A stretch of 64,000 bases of DNA from Bacteroidales bacterium (GTDB lineage: Bacteria; Bacteroidota; Bacteroidia; Bacteroidales; FEN-979): positions 1 through 64,000 of the forward strand of contig JANXZO010000066.1 of the NCBI GenBank assembly GCA_025355465.1. Direction: 5' to 3'. Position numbers and translations under genes: made by a program. The notes under the pieces are model-generated. The model had not been told where the DNA came from. It worked only from the letters and a program-made list of their open reading frames with translations, and did no database searches. Every line of letters starts with the position of its first letter. Position 1 is the stretch's first letter. Positions 24,393 through 32,782 of this stretch are shown here, piece after piece.

Positions 24393-24610
24393 TACTCGTC
24401 TTCGTGGAAAAAGAAGTCATCTTTGGTGGGATAGTCCGGCCAGATGTCCTCAATGCGCTCGTAGGTCTCGCCTTCGTCTTCGATTTCTCTTAAATTCTCA
24501 ACTACTTCCTGGGGTGCGCCCGATCTGATCGCCCAATCGACCAGCTCGTCCCTGGTGGCAGGCCAGGGAGCATCTTCAAGTTTGGAGGCCAATTCGAGTG
24601 TCCAGTACAT
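24389..24610 (-). CDS. DUF2795 small acidic protein
   Basis: 73 residues, acidic. It has the DUF2795 core WPATRDELVDWAIRSGAP followed by VVENLREIEDEGETYE. Members are short, widely conserved in Bacteroidota and of unknown function. It has its own promoter (24634-24641). Confidence 0.85.
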   Translation of the reverse strand: MYWTLELASKLEDAPWPATRDELVDWAIRSGAPQEVVENLREIEDEGETYERIEDIWPDYPTKDDFFFHEDEY

Positions 24611-24633
24611 TTTTCAGCTTTTGTTAATTCCTG

Positions 24634-24641
24634 CAAAAGTA
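24634..24641 (-). promoter_or_regulatory. -7 element for the DUF2795 gene
   Basis: TACTTTTG on the minus strand matches TAnnTTTG, 24 bp before the ATG at 24610. Confidence 0.5.
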
Positions 24642-24711
24642 TAAAAAATAAAATCAGAATGTCAAGTAAAAAAAGTTCTGCAATTTTTCGGCGCCGGAAG
24701 CCGTGAATTAT

Positions 24712-25281
24712 TTAATGTTTTTCTCTTTCAGGTAACCATGGGGTTTCGGTTGCACCATTATCCTTACCCGTTTTTCTTGCCAGTACAAACAGATAATCCG
24801 ATAAACGGTTAAGCAACCGGATTATTATATTCTCAACCGGGCTGCTCTGGTTCAGCCTGATAAGCGATCGCTCGGCCCGTCTGCAAACAGTCCGTGCCAC
24901 ATGACAGTAGGAGACTGTGGGATGTCCACCCGGCAGAATAAAGTTCTGAAGGGCCGGCAGCTCTTCGTTCATGCGGTCAATCTCATTCTCAAGCAGGGTA
25001 ACGTCCTCTTCCTTTAAGCCGGGCAGCTCCCGGGTTGATTTTGCCGGATCGCGCGCGATCAGCGCTTCCGCCACAAAAAGATTTTCCTGAACACGGAGGA
25101 GCACCGCACGATAACGGGGGTTGATCTCCTGATCCCGGATCAGCCCCAGAAAACTGTTGAGCTCGTCGAGATTTCCATATGCTTCAACCCGCTCATGACT
25201 TTTAGACACACGTGTGCCTCCAAGTAACGAAGTCTCACCCTTGTCGCCGCCTTTGGTGTATATTTTGAAGTCCTCCGACAT
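24712..25281 (-). CDS. PduO-type ATP:cob(I)alamin adenosyltransferase
   Basis: 189 residues. The signature KIYTKGGDKGETSLLGG and ERVEAYGNLDELNSFLG form the N-terminal ATP site; RTVCRRAERSLIRL and LNRLSDYLFVLAR complete it. It makes adenosylcobalamin (coenzyme B12) from cob(I)alamin and ATP. ATG 25281 is used because upstream codons fall next to the -7 element at 25315-25322. No other cobalamin genes are in the window. Confidence 0.93.
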   Translation of the reverse strand: MSEDFKIYTKGGDKGETSLLGGTRVSKSHERVEAYGNLDELNSFLGLIRDQEINPRYRAVLLRVQENLFVAEALIARDPAKSTRELPGLKEEDVTLLENEIDRMNEELPALQNFILPGGHPTVSYCHVARTVCRRAERSLIRLNQSSPVENIIIRLLNRLSDYLFVLARKTGKDNGATETPWLPEREKH

Positions 25282-25314
25282 AATAGCGTGGTAATGAAGT
25301 TTTTGAAAAGGAGG

Positions 25315-25322
25315 CAAAGATA
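25315..25322 (-). promoter_or_regulatory. -7 element for the cobalamin adenosyltransferase gene
   Basis: TATCTTTG on the minus strand matches TAnnTTTG, 34 bp upstream of ATG 25281. Confidence 0.5.
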
Positions 25323-25418
25323 GGCAAATTTCCCACTTACGATTTATGATTAACGATTTATTTTTTGAGTCCAGCGCACCATTTTCGGTGCCGGCCTGAA
25401 TGGTTGATACGGAATTAA

Positions 25419-25426
25419 TACCTTTG
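25419..25426 (+). promoter_or_regulatory. -7 element for the DUF7935-like gene
   Basis: TACCTTTG matches TAnnTTTG, 17 bp before ATG 25443. No well-spaced -33 TTG was found. Confidence 0.45.
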
Positions 25427-25442
25427 TGATCAAATCAAACAT

Positions 25443-25982
25443 ATGCATCCTCATTTTGTTTTTCACCTGCTAAAGGGTTTTTTGTTGATTGCGATGATTT
25501 TTGGCGGAGCATTTCTTTTACTTCGCTACTACCTGAGGTATTCCCGGCCCCTGGTTCAACCCGCTGTTATCACTGCACAAACCGGAGAGGTTCAGAAGGT
25601 GATCCTGCCGCTGCGATTGCAGGCATATGAACGTTTTGTGATGTTCCTTGAACGTATTCATCCATCGAACCTGCTGATGCGGTTAAACAATCCTGAACTT
25701 ACTTCTGTTCAGCTGCAAACCCTGCTTGCACGGACCATCCGTGAAGAATTCGAGTACAACCTGTCGCAGCAACTCTACATTTCCGGACATTCATGGGAGT
25801 TGATTAAAAACGCAAAGGAGGAGATGGTGGCCATGATCAACAAGGCTTCAACAAAAGCGGGCGACCAGGCCAGGGCAGGAGATCTGGTGAAGGCCATCCT
25901 TGAACTTATGGTCGAAAAGGGCAAACTGCCCACAGAACTTGCACTTGAGGAGATCAGGAAAGAGTTGCAGAAATTATTCTGA
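25443..25982 (+). CDS. conserved Bacteroidota membrane-anchored protein (DUF7935-like)
   Basis: 179 residues. One N-terminal membrane helix (about 9-27) is followed by a soluble helical domain with ILPLRLQAYERFVMFLERI and REEFEYNLSQQLYISGHSW, a pattern I associate with a Bacteroidota-only family of unknown function. The C-terminus is helical and charged. It converges on the GNAT gene with a 17-bp gap. The family name is from memory and is less certain than the conservation. Confidence 0.65.
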   Translation: MHPHFVFHLLKGFLLIAMIFGGAFLLLRYYLRYSRPLVQPAVITAQTGEVQKVILPLRLQAYERFVMFLERIHPSNLLMRLNNPELTSVQLQTLLARTIREEFEYNLSQQLYISGHSWELIKNAKEEMVAMINKASTKAGDQARAGDLVKAILELMVEKGKLPTELALEEIRKELQKLF

Positions 25983-25998
25983 CAGGATTATTTCCGTA

Positions 25999-26742
25999 TT
26001 ATTTTTTGCCCGGTTTCATCCGGTACCAATAACTGTACAACTCTTTAAATCCCATTTTTTTGTAGAGGCTGATGGCGGGTGAGTTATTGGTGAGCACCTG
26101 AAGGTAAGCCGTGGTTGCTCCATGCTGCCTGCCCCACCGGAGAATATTCTCACAAATCAGGTAACCCAATCCGGTGTTGCGGTATTCCCGGGCCACGACG
26201 ATGTCGAACAGTCCGATGTAATCTCCCTCGAGAACACCGAGCCCCACACCAATTGTTTTTCGGTCGCGAACAAGTGATACCAGACATTTGGGGGTCATCA
26301 CCTGTTTCATGATAGAAATGTATACGGGTCGCCGGCCGGCGGGAAACTTATTCATTCTGGTAAAATGGCCGATCCACTGTTCACTCAGGTCAGACTCGAT
26401 GCGAACATCCTGTATTGGTTCACCGGAAATATTAGAGATATCCAGTGTTTGAAACGAGATGGTGGAGTGAATAACATAACCCCTCATTTGCAACCGATGG
26501 TCGATATCTTGTGGGATGGCGGCTTCCGTTATTTTAAAACAAGGCGTAATACCATGCGCCTTGTACATTTTCTCGCAGAACGAGATCTTTTCCTCCGGAT
26601 CAATGGATGAAGGGTAAAGCAGATTGATACTGTTGGCCCGTTTGGTTACCCCCTGCGCAAAGCGAAGGAGCCAGCCATCATACTGTATTGTTTGCAGCGC
26701 AGGCCAGGCATTGTTTGAAATTTCCTCAAAACGGCGAATCAT
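25999..26742 (-). CDS. GNAT-family N-acetyltransferase
   Basis: 247 residues. The acetyl-CoA site is in the C-terminal half: GLFDIVVAREYRNTGLGYLI gives the V-x-x-x-x-R-x-x-G-x-G loop, and YLQVLTNNSPAISLYKKMGF is the typical motif B end. The N-terminal half (RFAQGVTKRANSINLLYP) resembles two-domain GNATs that acetylate small amines. Substrate unknown. Upstream lies a tandem GAAATAGC repeat. Confidence 0.85.
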   Translation of the reverse strand: MIRRFEEISNNAWPALQTIQYDGWLLRFAQGVTKRANSINLLYPSSIDPEEKISFCEKMYKAHGITPCFKITEAAIPQDIDHRLQMRGYVIHSTISFQTLDISNISGEPIQDVRIESDLSEQWIGHFTRMNKFPAGRRPVYISIMKQVMTPKCLVSLVRDRKTIGVGLGVLEGDYIGLFDIVVAREYRNTGLGYLICENILRWGRQHGATTAYLQVLTNNSPAISLYKKMGFKELYSYWYRMKPGKK

Positions 26743-26752
26743 GACAAATAGT

Positions 26753-26784
26753 GAAATAGCGAAATAGCGAAATAGCGAAATAGC
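26753..26784. repeat. tandem repeat GAAATAGC x4
   Basis: Four perfect 8-bp copies occupy the gap between the GNAT gene start and the alaS end. It looks like a slippage-prone microsatellite. A degraded relative (GATAGCGAAAT on the minus strand) sits at about 63226-63275 before the mraZ region. At 11 bp upstream of the GNAT ATG, copy-number change could alter its expression. Confidence 0.8.
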
Positions 26785-26815
26785 CTACCAATCTTCATCG
26801 TGCAGGTGATTGAGA

Positions 26816-29482
26816 TCAGGTGAGAAATGATTTGGCTTTTTCCAGTAAAGCCGGAATTCCGGCAGGGTATTTACCGCCGGCGGTGGCAATATGGGGTTGT
26901 CCTCCGCCACCACCCTGTACCTCTTTGGCCAACTCCCGGATGATGTTGCCGGCATGCATCTTTTTCTCCCTGACCAGGTTATCGGAAAGCATCACCGTAA
27001 GGTTCACTTTTCCGTTTGATTCTCCTGCCAGTACCTGATACAGATCGGGAATACTGTTGTTGAGTTCCCATGCCAGGGTCTTGGTCGATTCGGCATCAAG
27101 TTCAACCTTTATGGCCAGAAAATTAATACCATTGCAATTCTGCACCAAGCTCTTATACTCCTGCCTTAGTTGTTCAAGCTTAAGTTTGCCCAGTTCTGCC
27201 ACCTGCTTTTTCAACTCCAGATTTTCGTCCTGAAGGTTTTTTACACCCCGCATGAGATCCTTCGGATTTTTCAGTAACTCACTGATTCCGTCGATCAACT
27301 CTTCGCGGGCATTCCAATACTCCTCGGCCTTCCCTGCCGTGATGGCTTCGATGCGCCGGATTCCGGCGGCAATGGCACCTTCCGACACAATTTTGAACTG
27401 CCCTATCTGTCCTGTGGCCGGAACGTGAGTCCCTCCGCACAACTCAACCGAAAAACCGGGATCGAAGGTGATCACGCGTACAAAATCACCATATTTTTCA
27501 CCAAAAAGGGCCATGGCTCCCATCGCCCGTGCCTGGTCCACAGGTACCTGCCGCGCTTCATGCATCACAATATTTTCGCGGATCCGGGAATTGACGATCT
27601 TCTCAACAGCATTAACCTCTTCACGGGTCATTTTTGCGAAATGCGTAAAGTCGAACCGCAACCTGGTTTCATCAACCAGTGAGCCCTTTTGTTCAACATG
27701 GGTACCCAGAACCTGGCGGAGCGCTGCATGCAGGAGGTGCGTGGCGGAGTGATTCTTTGCCGTGAGTTTGCGTTTTTCAGCATCAACCATGGCGAACAAT
27801 GGAGCTGCCGGATTACTCATCATCGTTCTGCAGTTGTGGATGATCAGCTCGTTTTCCCTGATGGTATCCAGAACCTCAGTTTTCTCATCACCGCAAATAA
27901 ACCAGCCTTTATCACCCGTCTGGCCACCCGATTCGGCATAAAACGGGGTCTCCGCCAGCACAACCTGAAAGAGTTCCTGCCCTTTCGCACTGACTTTCCT
28001 GAATTTGGTGATGACGGTTTCTGCGGTGAGGCTGTCATAGCCGGTAAATACCGGCATCCCGGCATCTGTAACAAGAATGTTCCAGTCGGAGGTGTCTACC
28101 GTTGCTGCCTGGCGTGATCTGATTTTCTGCTCTTCGAGCCCGCTGGTAAAGCCGGCCATATCAACCGACCAGCCAAGTTCACGTGCCATAAGCTGGGTAA
28201 GGTCAATTGGAAAACCAAAGGTGTCGAACAGTTCGAAGGCAAACGTGCCATCAATCGTTTTATCGGTTACCTTACCGGTCCCGGAATTTTCTTCGGATTG
28301 ATTCGTGTCATTTGAAATCCTGGATTCTATATAGGTGTTAAACCGCTGGATGCCGGTTGCAAGCGTTCGTAGAAAGGCCGTCTCCTCCTCGCGTATAACG
28401 TTTATGATCAAATCTTTTTGTGCAATAATTTCCGGGAACACGGGGCCCATTTGTTCACAAAGAACAGGAACAAGATCATAGATAAACGGTTCTTTAAGTC
28501 CCAGGAAGGTATACCCGTAGCGTACAGCCCTCCGAAGGATGCGACGTATCACATATCCGGCTTTAACGTTGGAAGGAAGTTGTCCGTCGGCAATGGAGAA
28601 GGCGATGGCACGCAGGTGGTCGGCAACAACACGCATAGCCACGTCGGCTTTCGGCTCCGATCCATAAGCAATACCTGCCCGGCTGGCAATAGCCCCGATG
28701 ATCGTCTGAAAAACATCGGTGTCATAATTCGATTTTTTGCCCTGGATGGCCATGCATAACCGCTCAAACCCCATCCCGGTATCAACATGTCGTGATGGCA
28801 GCGCAACCAGTTGTCCGCTGGTAAGCCGGTTGTATTGTATGAACACCAGGTTCCATATCTCCACCACCAGCGGGTCGCCCTGGTTAACCAGATCTTTCCC
28901 CGGAATCTTTGCACGGTCTGCATCGTCGCGTAAATCCACATGAATCTCTGAACAAGGGCCGCACGGACCGCTTTCGCCCATCTCCCAGAAATTGTCTTTT
29001 TTCGACCCCAACAGGATCCGGTCCTCCGGAATAAATGCCTTCCAGTAATCAAAAGCCTCCGAATCCATCTCAAGCCCCTCCTTCGGGTCCCCTTCAAAAA
29101 CCGTCACATACATCCGGTCCTTGTCAATCTTATAAATTTCAGCCAGAAGTTCCCATGCCCAGGCAATCGCTTCCTTTTTAAAATAGTCGCCAAACGACCA
29201 GTTGCCAAGCATCTCGAACATGGTGTGGTGATAGGTGTCGTGCCCCACCTCCTCCAGGTCGTTGTGTTTACCCGATACCCGAAGGCATTTCTGGGTGTCG
29301 GCAATTCTCGGATAGGCACCCTCTTTATTGCCCAGAAAAATGTCTTTGAACTGATTCATACCCGCATTGGTGAACATCAGGGTAGGATCATTTTTTACCA
29401 CCATCGGGGCGGAGGCAACGATCTGATGTTGCTTGGATTTAAAAAAATCGAGGAAGGCTTGTCTTATGGCAGTTGAATTCAT
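26816..29482 (-). CDS. alaS: alanyl-tRNA synthetase
   Basis: 888 residues, normal length. The catalytic domain has FTNAGMNQFKDIFLG, DTYHHTMFEMLGNWSFGDYFK and GESGPCGPCSEI. The editing domain carries HSATHLLHAALR (zinc His pair) and ELCGGTHV. The C-Ala domain contains GGGGGQPHIATAGG. It charges tRNA-Ala and clears Ser/Gly mischarging. A short polar insertion (NDTNQSEENSGTGK) lies near residue 395. It is divergent from the M23 peptidase gene with paired promoters between. Confidence 0.98.
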   Translation of the reverse strand: MNSTAIRQAFLDFFKSKQHQIVASAPMVVKNDPTLMFTNAGMNQFKDIFLGNKEGAYPRIADTQKCLRVSGKHNDLEEVGHDTYHHTMFEMLGNWSFGDYFKKEAIAWAWELLAEIYKIDKDRMYVTVFEGDPKEGLEMDSEAFDYWKAFIPEDRILLGSKKDNFWEMGESGPCGPCSEIHVDLRDDADRAKIPGKDLVNQGDPLVVEIWNLVFIQYNRLTSGQLVALPSRHVDTGMGFERLCMAIQGKKSNYDTDVFQTIIGAIASRAGIAYGSEPKADVAMRVVADHLRAIAFSIADGQLPSNVKAGYVIRRILRRAVRYGYTFLGLKEPFIYDLVPVLCEQMGPVFPEIIAQKDLIINVIREEETAFLRTLATGIQRFNTYIESRISNDTNQSEENSGTGKVTDKTIDGTFAFELFDTFGFPIDLTQLMARELGWSVDMAGFTSGLEEQKIRSRQAATVDTSDWNILVTDAGMPVFTGYDSLTAETVITKFRKVSAKGQELFQVVLAETPFYAESGGQTGDKGWFICGDEKTEVLDTIRENELIIHNCRTMMSNPAAPLFAMVDAEKRKLTAKNHSATHLLHAALRQVLGTHVEQKGSLVDETRLRFDFTHFAKMTREEVNAVEKIVNSRIRENIVMHEARQVPVDQARAMGAMALFGEKYGDFVRVITFDPGFSVELCGGTHVPATGQIGQFKIVSEGAIAAGIRRIEAITAGKAEEYWNAREELIDGISELLKNPKDLMRGVKNLQDENLELKKQVAELGKLKLEQLRQEYKSLVQNCNGINFLAIKVELDAESTKTLAWELNNSIPDLYQVLAGESNGKVNLTVMLSDNLVREKKMHAGNIIRELAKEVQGGGGGQPHIATAGGKYPAGIPALLEKAKSFLT

Positions 29483-29545
29483 CTATTAAATTGATTAACA
29501 AATCATTAACAATCTTTAACATTTTTTAGAAACGGAAAACTACGG

Positions 29546-29553
29546 CAAAGTTA
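29546..29553 (-). promoter_or_regulatory. -7 element for alaS
   Basis: TAACTTTG on the minus strand matches TAnnTTTG; the leader to the alaS ATG would be ~57 nt. It lies back to back with the M23 peptidase promoter. Confidence 0.5.
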
Positions 29554-29563
29554 ATTATTTACT

Positions 29564-29571
29564 TAATTTTG
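29564..29571 (+). promoter_or_regulatory. -7 element for the M23 peptidase gene
   Basis: TAATTTTG matches TAnnTTTG, 47 bp before ATG 29618. Confidence 0.5.
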
Positions 29572-29617
29572 TAGCTGTTAGCCTGCCTCTTTTGAATAAT
29601 TCTTTATTAGGCTGTCC

Positions 29618-30592
29618 ATGAGCAAAGTAAAGTACAAATTCAACAAAAAATCACTTACATTCGACCGGGTCCACACAACATTCCGGAAGCGATTGTTGTA
29701 TCTGTTTTCACACTTGTCGACGGGTGTGGTGTTTGCAGCGGCTGTGCTTGTTCTTGCGTATAATTTTGTAGATACGCCGAAGCAGAAAGCCCAGAAGCGG
29801 GAAATTGAAGAATTGAAGTTGCAGTATCAGATCCTAAACGACCAGTTGGATAAGGCAGGGAAAATCATTGCCGACCTTCAGGACCGTGACGATAATATCT
29901 ACCGTGTGATTTTCGAGTCTGAACCGATTCCGAGTTCAATCCGGGAGGCTGGTATCGGCGGAATTGATCGTTATGAAGCTTTCCGTGGTTACTCCAATGC
30001 CGACCTGATGATCGAGACAGAAAAAAAGATGGACAAAATTATGAGCCAGTTGTATGTTCAGTCGAAATCATTTGATGAGGTGTTCAACCTGGCTAAGAAC
30101 AAGGAGAAGATGTTAAGTTGTATACCGGCCATTCAGCCTGTAAGCAGCCGGGATCTCCGCAGGGTTGGTTCTTATTTCGGCACGCGGATGGATCCGTTTT
30201 ATAAGGTCCGGAAGTTTCATGAGGGAATGGACTTCTCGGCGGCTGTTGGTACCGAAGTTTATGCTACGGGAAATGGCACGGTGACTGTTGCCGGGCGGGA
30301 TGTTAACGGGGGTTACGGAAATGAGATTGTTCTGGACCACGGGTACAATTATACCACAGTGTTTGCTCATTTGTCGCGAATTTTCGTAAAACCGGGACAA
30401 AAGATCCTGCGTGGACAGATCATAGGATATGTGGGCAATACGGGTAAGTCTACCTCGCCTCATCTGCATTATGAGGTACGAAAAAGTGGGACCCCGCTTA
30501 ATCCCATCTACTTTTTCTACAATGACCTTACTCCGGACCAGTTCCAGATGATGCTTGAACTGTCGCAGCGACCTTCACAAACCATGGATTAA
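29618..30592 (+). CDS. membrane-anchored M23 metallopeptidase
   Basis: 324 residues. One membrane helix (about 28-50), a coiled coil (about 56-92) and a C-terminal LytM/M23 domain with KFHEGMDFSA (His, Asp zinc ligands), a VFAHLS segment and SPHLHYEVR (the HxH pair). The catalytic residues are intact, so it should be an active peptidoglycan endopeptidase rather than an EnvC/NlpD-like activator. It is followed 11 bp later by a MerR-type gene, a common Bacteroidota pairing. Confidence 0.92.
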   Translation: MSKVKYKFNKKSLTFDRVHTTFRKRLLYLFSHLSTGVVFAAAVLVLAYNFVDTPKQKAQKREIEELKLQYQILNDQLDKAGKIIADLQDRDDNIYRVIFESEPIPSSIREAGIGGIDRYEAFRGYSNADLMIETEKKMDKIMSQLYVQSKSFDEVFNLAKNKEKMLSCIPAIQPVSSRDLRRVGSYFGTRMDPFYKVRKFHEGMDFSAAVGTEVYATGNGTVTVAGRDVNGGYGNEIVLDHGYNYTTVFAHLSRIFVKPGQKILRGQIIGYVGNTGKSTSPHLHYEVRKSGTPLNPIYFFYNDLTPDQFQMMLELSQRPSQTMD

Positions 30593-30603
30593 CGAACGGA
30601 ACG

Positions 30604-30939
30604 ATGCTGCATACAGACCGTAAAATCGAGAAAATATACTACACCATCGGAGAGGTCGCCGATCTTTTTGAGGTCAATACCTCATTGATCCGTTTCTGGG
30701 AGCGGGAGTTTGACATTCTTAAACCCCAGAAAAATAAAAAGGGGAACCGTCTTTTTACCAGGCAGGACCTCGATAATCTGAGGATCATCTATCACCTGGT
30801 GAAGGAGCGGGGGTATACGCTTCAAGGAGCCCGGGAGAAACTCCGGCAAAACAGGGAGGATGTTGTAAACAAAGTAACCATGATTGATTCGCTGAACCGG
30901 ATCAAAGGGTTTCTTAATGAACTGAAGGATCAGTTATAG
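30604..30939 (+). CDS. MerR-family transcriptional regulator
   Basis: 111 residues. The winged-helix N-terminus has YYTIGEVADLFEVNTSLIRFWEREF and GNRLFTRQDL, then LIYHLVKERGYTLQGAREKL and a C-terminal coiled coil. No metal-binding cysteines or effector domain are present, so it is a minimal MerR protein. It sits between an M23 peptidase and an alkyltransferase-like gene with short gaps (11 and 12 bp), suggesting an operon. Target unknown. Confidence 0.9.
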   Translation: MLHTDRKIEKIYYTIGEVADLFEVNTSLIRFWEREFDILKPQKNKKGNRLFTRQDLDNLRIIYHLVKERGYTLQGAREKLRQNREDVVNKVTMIDSLNRIKGFLNELKDQL

Positions 30940-30951
30940 GCGGGGAGATTC

Positions 30952-31290
30952 ATGCGGGATTCATCCTTTTTTGAACATGTGTATGAAGTTGTCAGGCTGA
31001 TCCCGCCCGGCCGGGTCACCTCCTATGGCGCCATTGCCGAATATCTGGGGATCAGGGGGTCGGCGAGAATGGTAGGATGGGCGATGAATGCCGCACATGG
31101 GCAGGTAACCAACGTACCGGCCCACCGGGTGGTGAACCGCAAAGGGTTGCTCACAGGCAAACATCATTTCGGTTCTCCTGCATTGATGCAACAGCTGCTC
31201 GAAAGTGAAGGAGTTCGTGTCGATGAAGACCAGGTTACAGATTTCGCCGTTCATTTCTGGAACCCGGCCACTGAGTTAAAGATTGCGTAA
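30952..31290 (+). CDS. alkyltransferase-like (ATL) DNA-binding protein
   Basis: 112 residues. It is the DNA-binding domain of O6-alkylguanine-DNA alkyltransferase (IPPGRVTSYGAIAEYLG, GSARMVGWAM), but the active-site P-C-H-R-V is PAHRV with Ala57 in place of the acceptor cysteine. Such ATL proteins bind O6-alkylguanine without repairing it and hand the lesion to nucleotide excision repair (established for the family). It is third in a likely operon with the M23 and MerR genes. Confidence 0.9.
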   Translation: MRDSSFFEHVYEVVRLIPPGRVTSYGAIAEYLGIRGSARMVGWAMNAAHGQVTNVPAHRVVNRKGLLTGKHHFGSPALMQQLLESEGVRVDEDQVTDFAVHFWNPATELKIA

Positions 31291-31311
31291 ATTAATTTAA
31301 AATCAAACGAA

Positions 31312-32397
31312 ATGTCAATATCCAAAGATAATGTCCTTGATGCCCTTCGTTATGTTGATGATCCTGATCTCAGAAAAGATCTTGTAACACTCAACATGAT
31401 TGAGGATGTTCAGGTGGAAGGCAACAAGGTAAAGTTCAAGGTGGTCCTTACCACGCCAGCCTGTCCGTTGAAAAACCAGATCAAACAGTCGTGTATCGAC
31501 GCCATTCATCAGCATGTAAGCACAGATGCCGAAGTAGAGGTCGAGATGACCTCACGGGTTACATCCCGGCGTAAGGAGACAGACGAAGTGCTGAAGAATG
31601 TAAAGAATATCATTGCGGTTGGTTCTGGTAAAGGTGGCGTTGGGAAGTCTACCGTTGCTGTAAACCTGGCTATTGCCCTCTCCAAAACGGGAGCCAAAGT
31701 GGGATTGATAGATGCCGACATCTATGGCCCTTCTGTACCGATGATGTTCGGTATGAAAGATGAACGACCTCAGGGATTTGACAGAGACGGAAGGAGTTTT
31801 GTTTATCCATTTGAGAAATTCGGGATCAAACTCTTATCCATTGGTTTCTTTGTTGACCCGGCCAAAGCGCTTGTGTGGCGTGGTCCCATGGCTTCGATGG
31901 CGGTTCGCCAATTATTCGTAGATGCCGAATGGGGAGAACTGGATTATATGGTTCTGGACCTTCCGCCGGGAACCGGAGATATCCACCTTACGCTGGTGCA
32001 GGATTTTCCGCTCACTGGCGCCATCATTGTAAGTACGCCGCAAGAGGTGGCCATTGCCGATGTGCGGAAGGCTGCCGACATGTTCAGGAACGAAAAGATC
32101 AACATCCCCATTCTCGGGATTGTAGAAAACATGTCCTATTTTACGCCACCGGAGCTTCCCGATAAAAAATACTATATTTTCGGACAGGGCGGTTGCGAAC
32201 GCCTGGCTGAGGAGCTGAGAATTCCGATGCTTGGACGGATCCCGATCGTCCCGGCGATTGCAGACTCAGGTGATTCAGGAAGCCCGATTTCCATCGACGA
32301 GGGTTCGCCCGTAACTGTTGCCTTCACCAGACTTGCGGAGGCTGTTGCCCAGCAGGTTGCCATCAGCAATGCAATACGGGAGGCTTTTGGAAAGTAG
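31312..32397 (+). CDS. Mrp/ApbC-type Fe-S carrier P-loop ATPase
   Basis: 361 residues. The N-terminal MIP18/DUF59 domain (about 1-90, VTLNMIEDVQV, TTPACPLK) is followed by a deviant Walker A VGSGKGGVGKST and switch motifs LIDADIYGPS and LDLPPGTGDI. The C-terminal C-x-x-C found in many NBP35/ApbC proteins is absent: the equivalent NMSYFTPPELP has none. Bacteroidota Mrp proteins often lack it. It probably delivers Fe-S clusters, together with the NifU-like protein encoded 99 bp downstream. Confidence 0.93.
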   Translation: MSISKDNVLDALRYVDDPDLRKDLVTLNMIEDVQVEGNKVKFKVVLTTPACPLKNQIKQSCIDAIHQHVSTDAEVEVEMTSRVTSRRKETDEVLKNVKNIIAVGSGKGGVGKSTVAVNLAIALSKTGAKVGLIDADIYGPSVPMMFGMKDERPQGFDRDGRSFVYPFEKFGIKLLSIGFFVDPAKALVWRGPMASMAVRQLFVDAEWGELDYMVLDLPPGTGDIHLTLVQDFPLTGAIIVSTPQEVAIADVRKAADMFRNEKINIPILGIVENMSYFTPPELPDKKYYIFGQGGCERLAEELRIPMLGRIPIVPAIADSGDSGSPISIDEGSPVTVAFTRLAEAVAQQVAISNAIREAFGK

Positions 32398-32496
32398 TCG
32401 GTTCCCTACTGATTGCCAGGTTGGCGGGCGGAGTGGGTGAACGAGGAACAGATCAATAAATCAACATAAAAGCAAATCAATAATTCAGAACAATCA

Positions 32497-32742
32497 ATGC
32501 AAAACGAAGAACTCATAAACAAAGTAAAAAACGTGATCGAACAGATCCGTCCTTATTTACAAGCCGATGGCGGGGATGTTGAATATGTTGACCTTTCCGA
32601 GGATAACACCGTGAGTGTACGTCTGATGGGAATGTGTGGCAACTGTCCGCACAGCCAGATGACCTTGAAAAACGGCATCGAAGCTGCCGTAATCCGTGCG
32701 ATTCCCGAGATCAAATCGGTTGAATCGGTAATGGCTGAATAA
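32497..32742 (+). CDS. NifU C-terminal-domain (Nfu-like) protein
   Basis: 81 residues. The Nfu core is IRPYLQADGGDVEYVDL followed by MGMCGNCPHSQMTLKNGIE, with the CxxC pair that binds a transferable [4Fe-4S] cluster. It contains the Nfu domain only, with no IscU-like part. Pairing with the Mrp gene makes a small Fe-S delivery unit. It converges on nadE with a 40-bp gap. Confidence 0.93.
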   Translation: MQNEELINKVKNVIEQIRPYLQADGGDVEYVDLSEDNTVSVRLMGMCGNCPHSQMTLKNGIEAAVIRAIPEIKSVESVMAE

Positions 32743-32782
32743 CATCAGGCTCTGGTCTGGTGATATGTATCCCGGCTGGATG

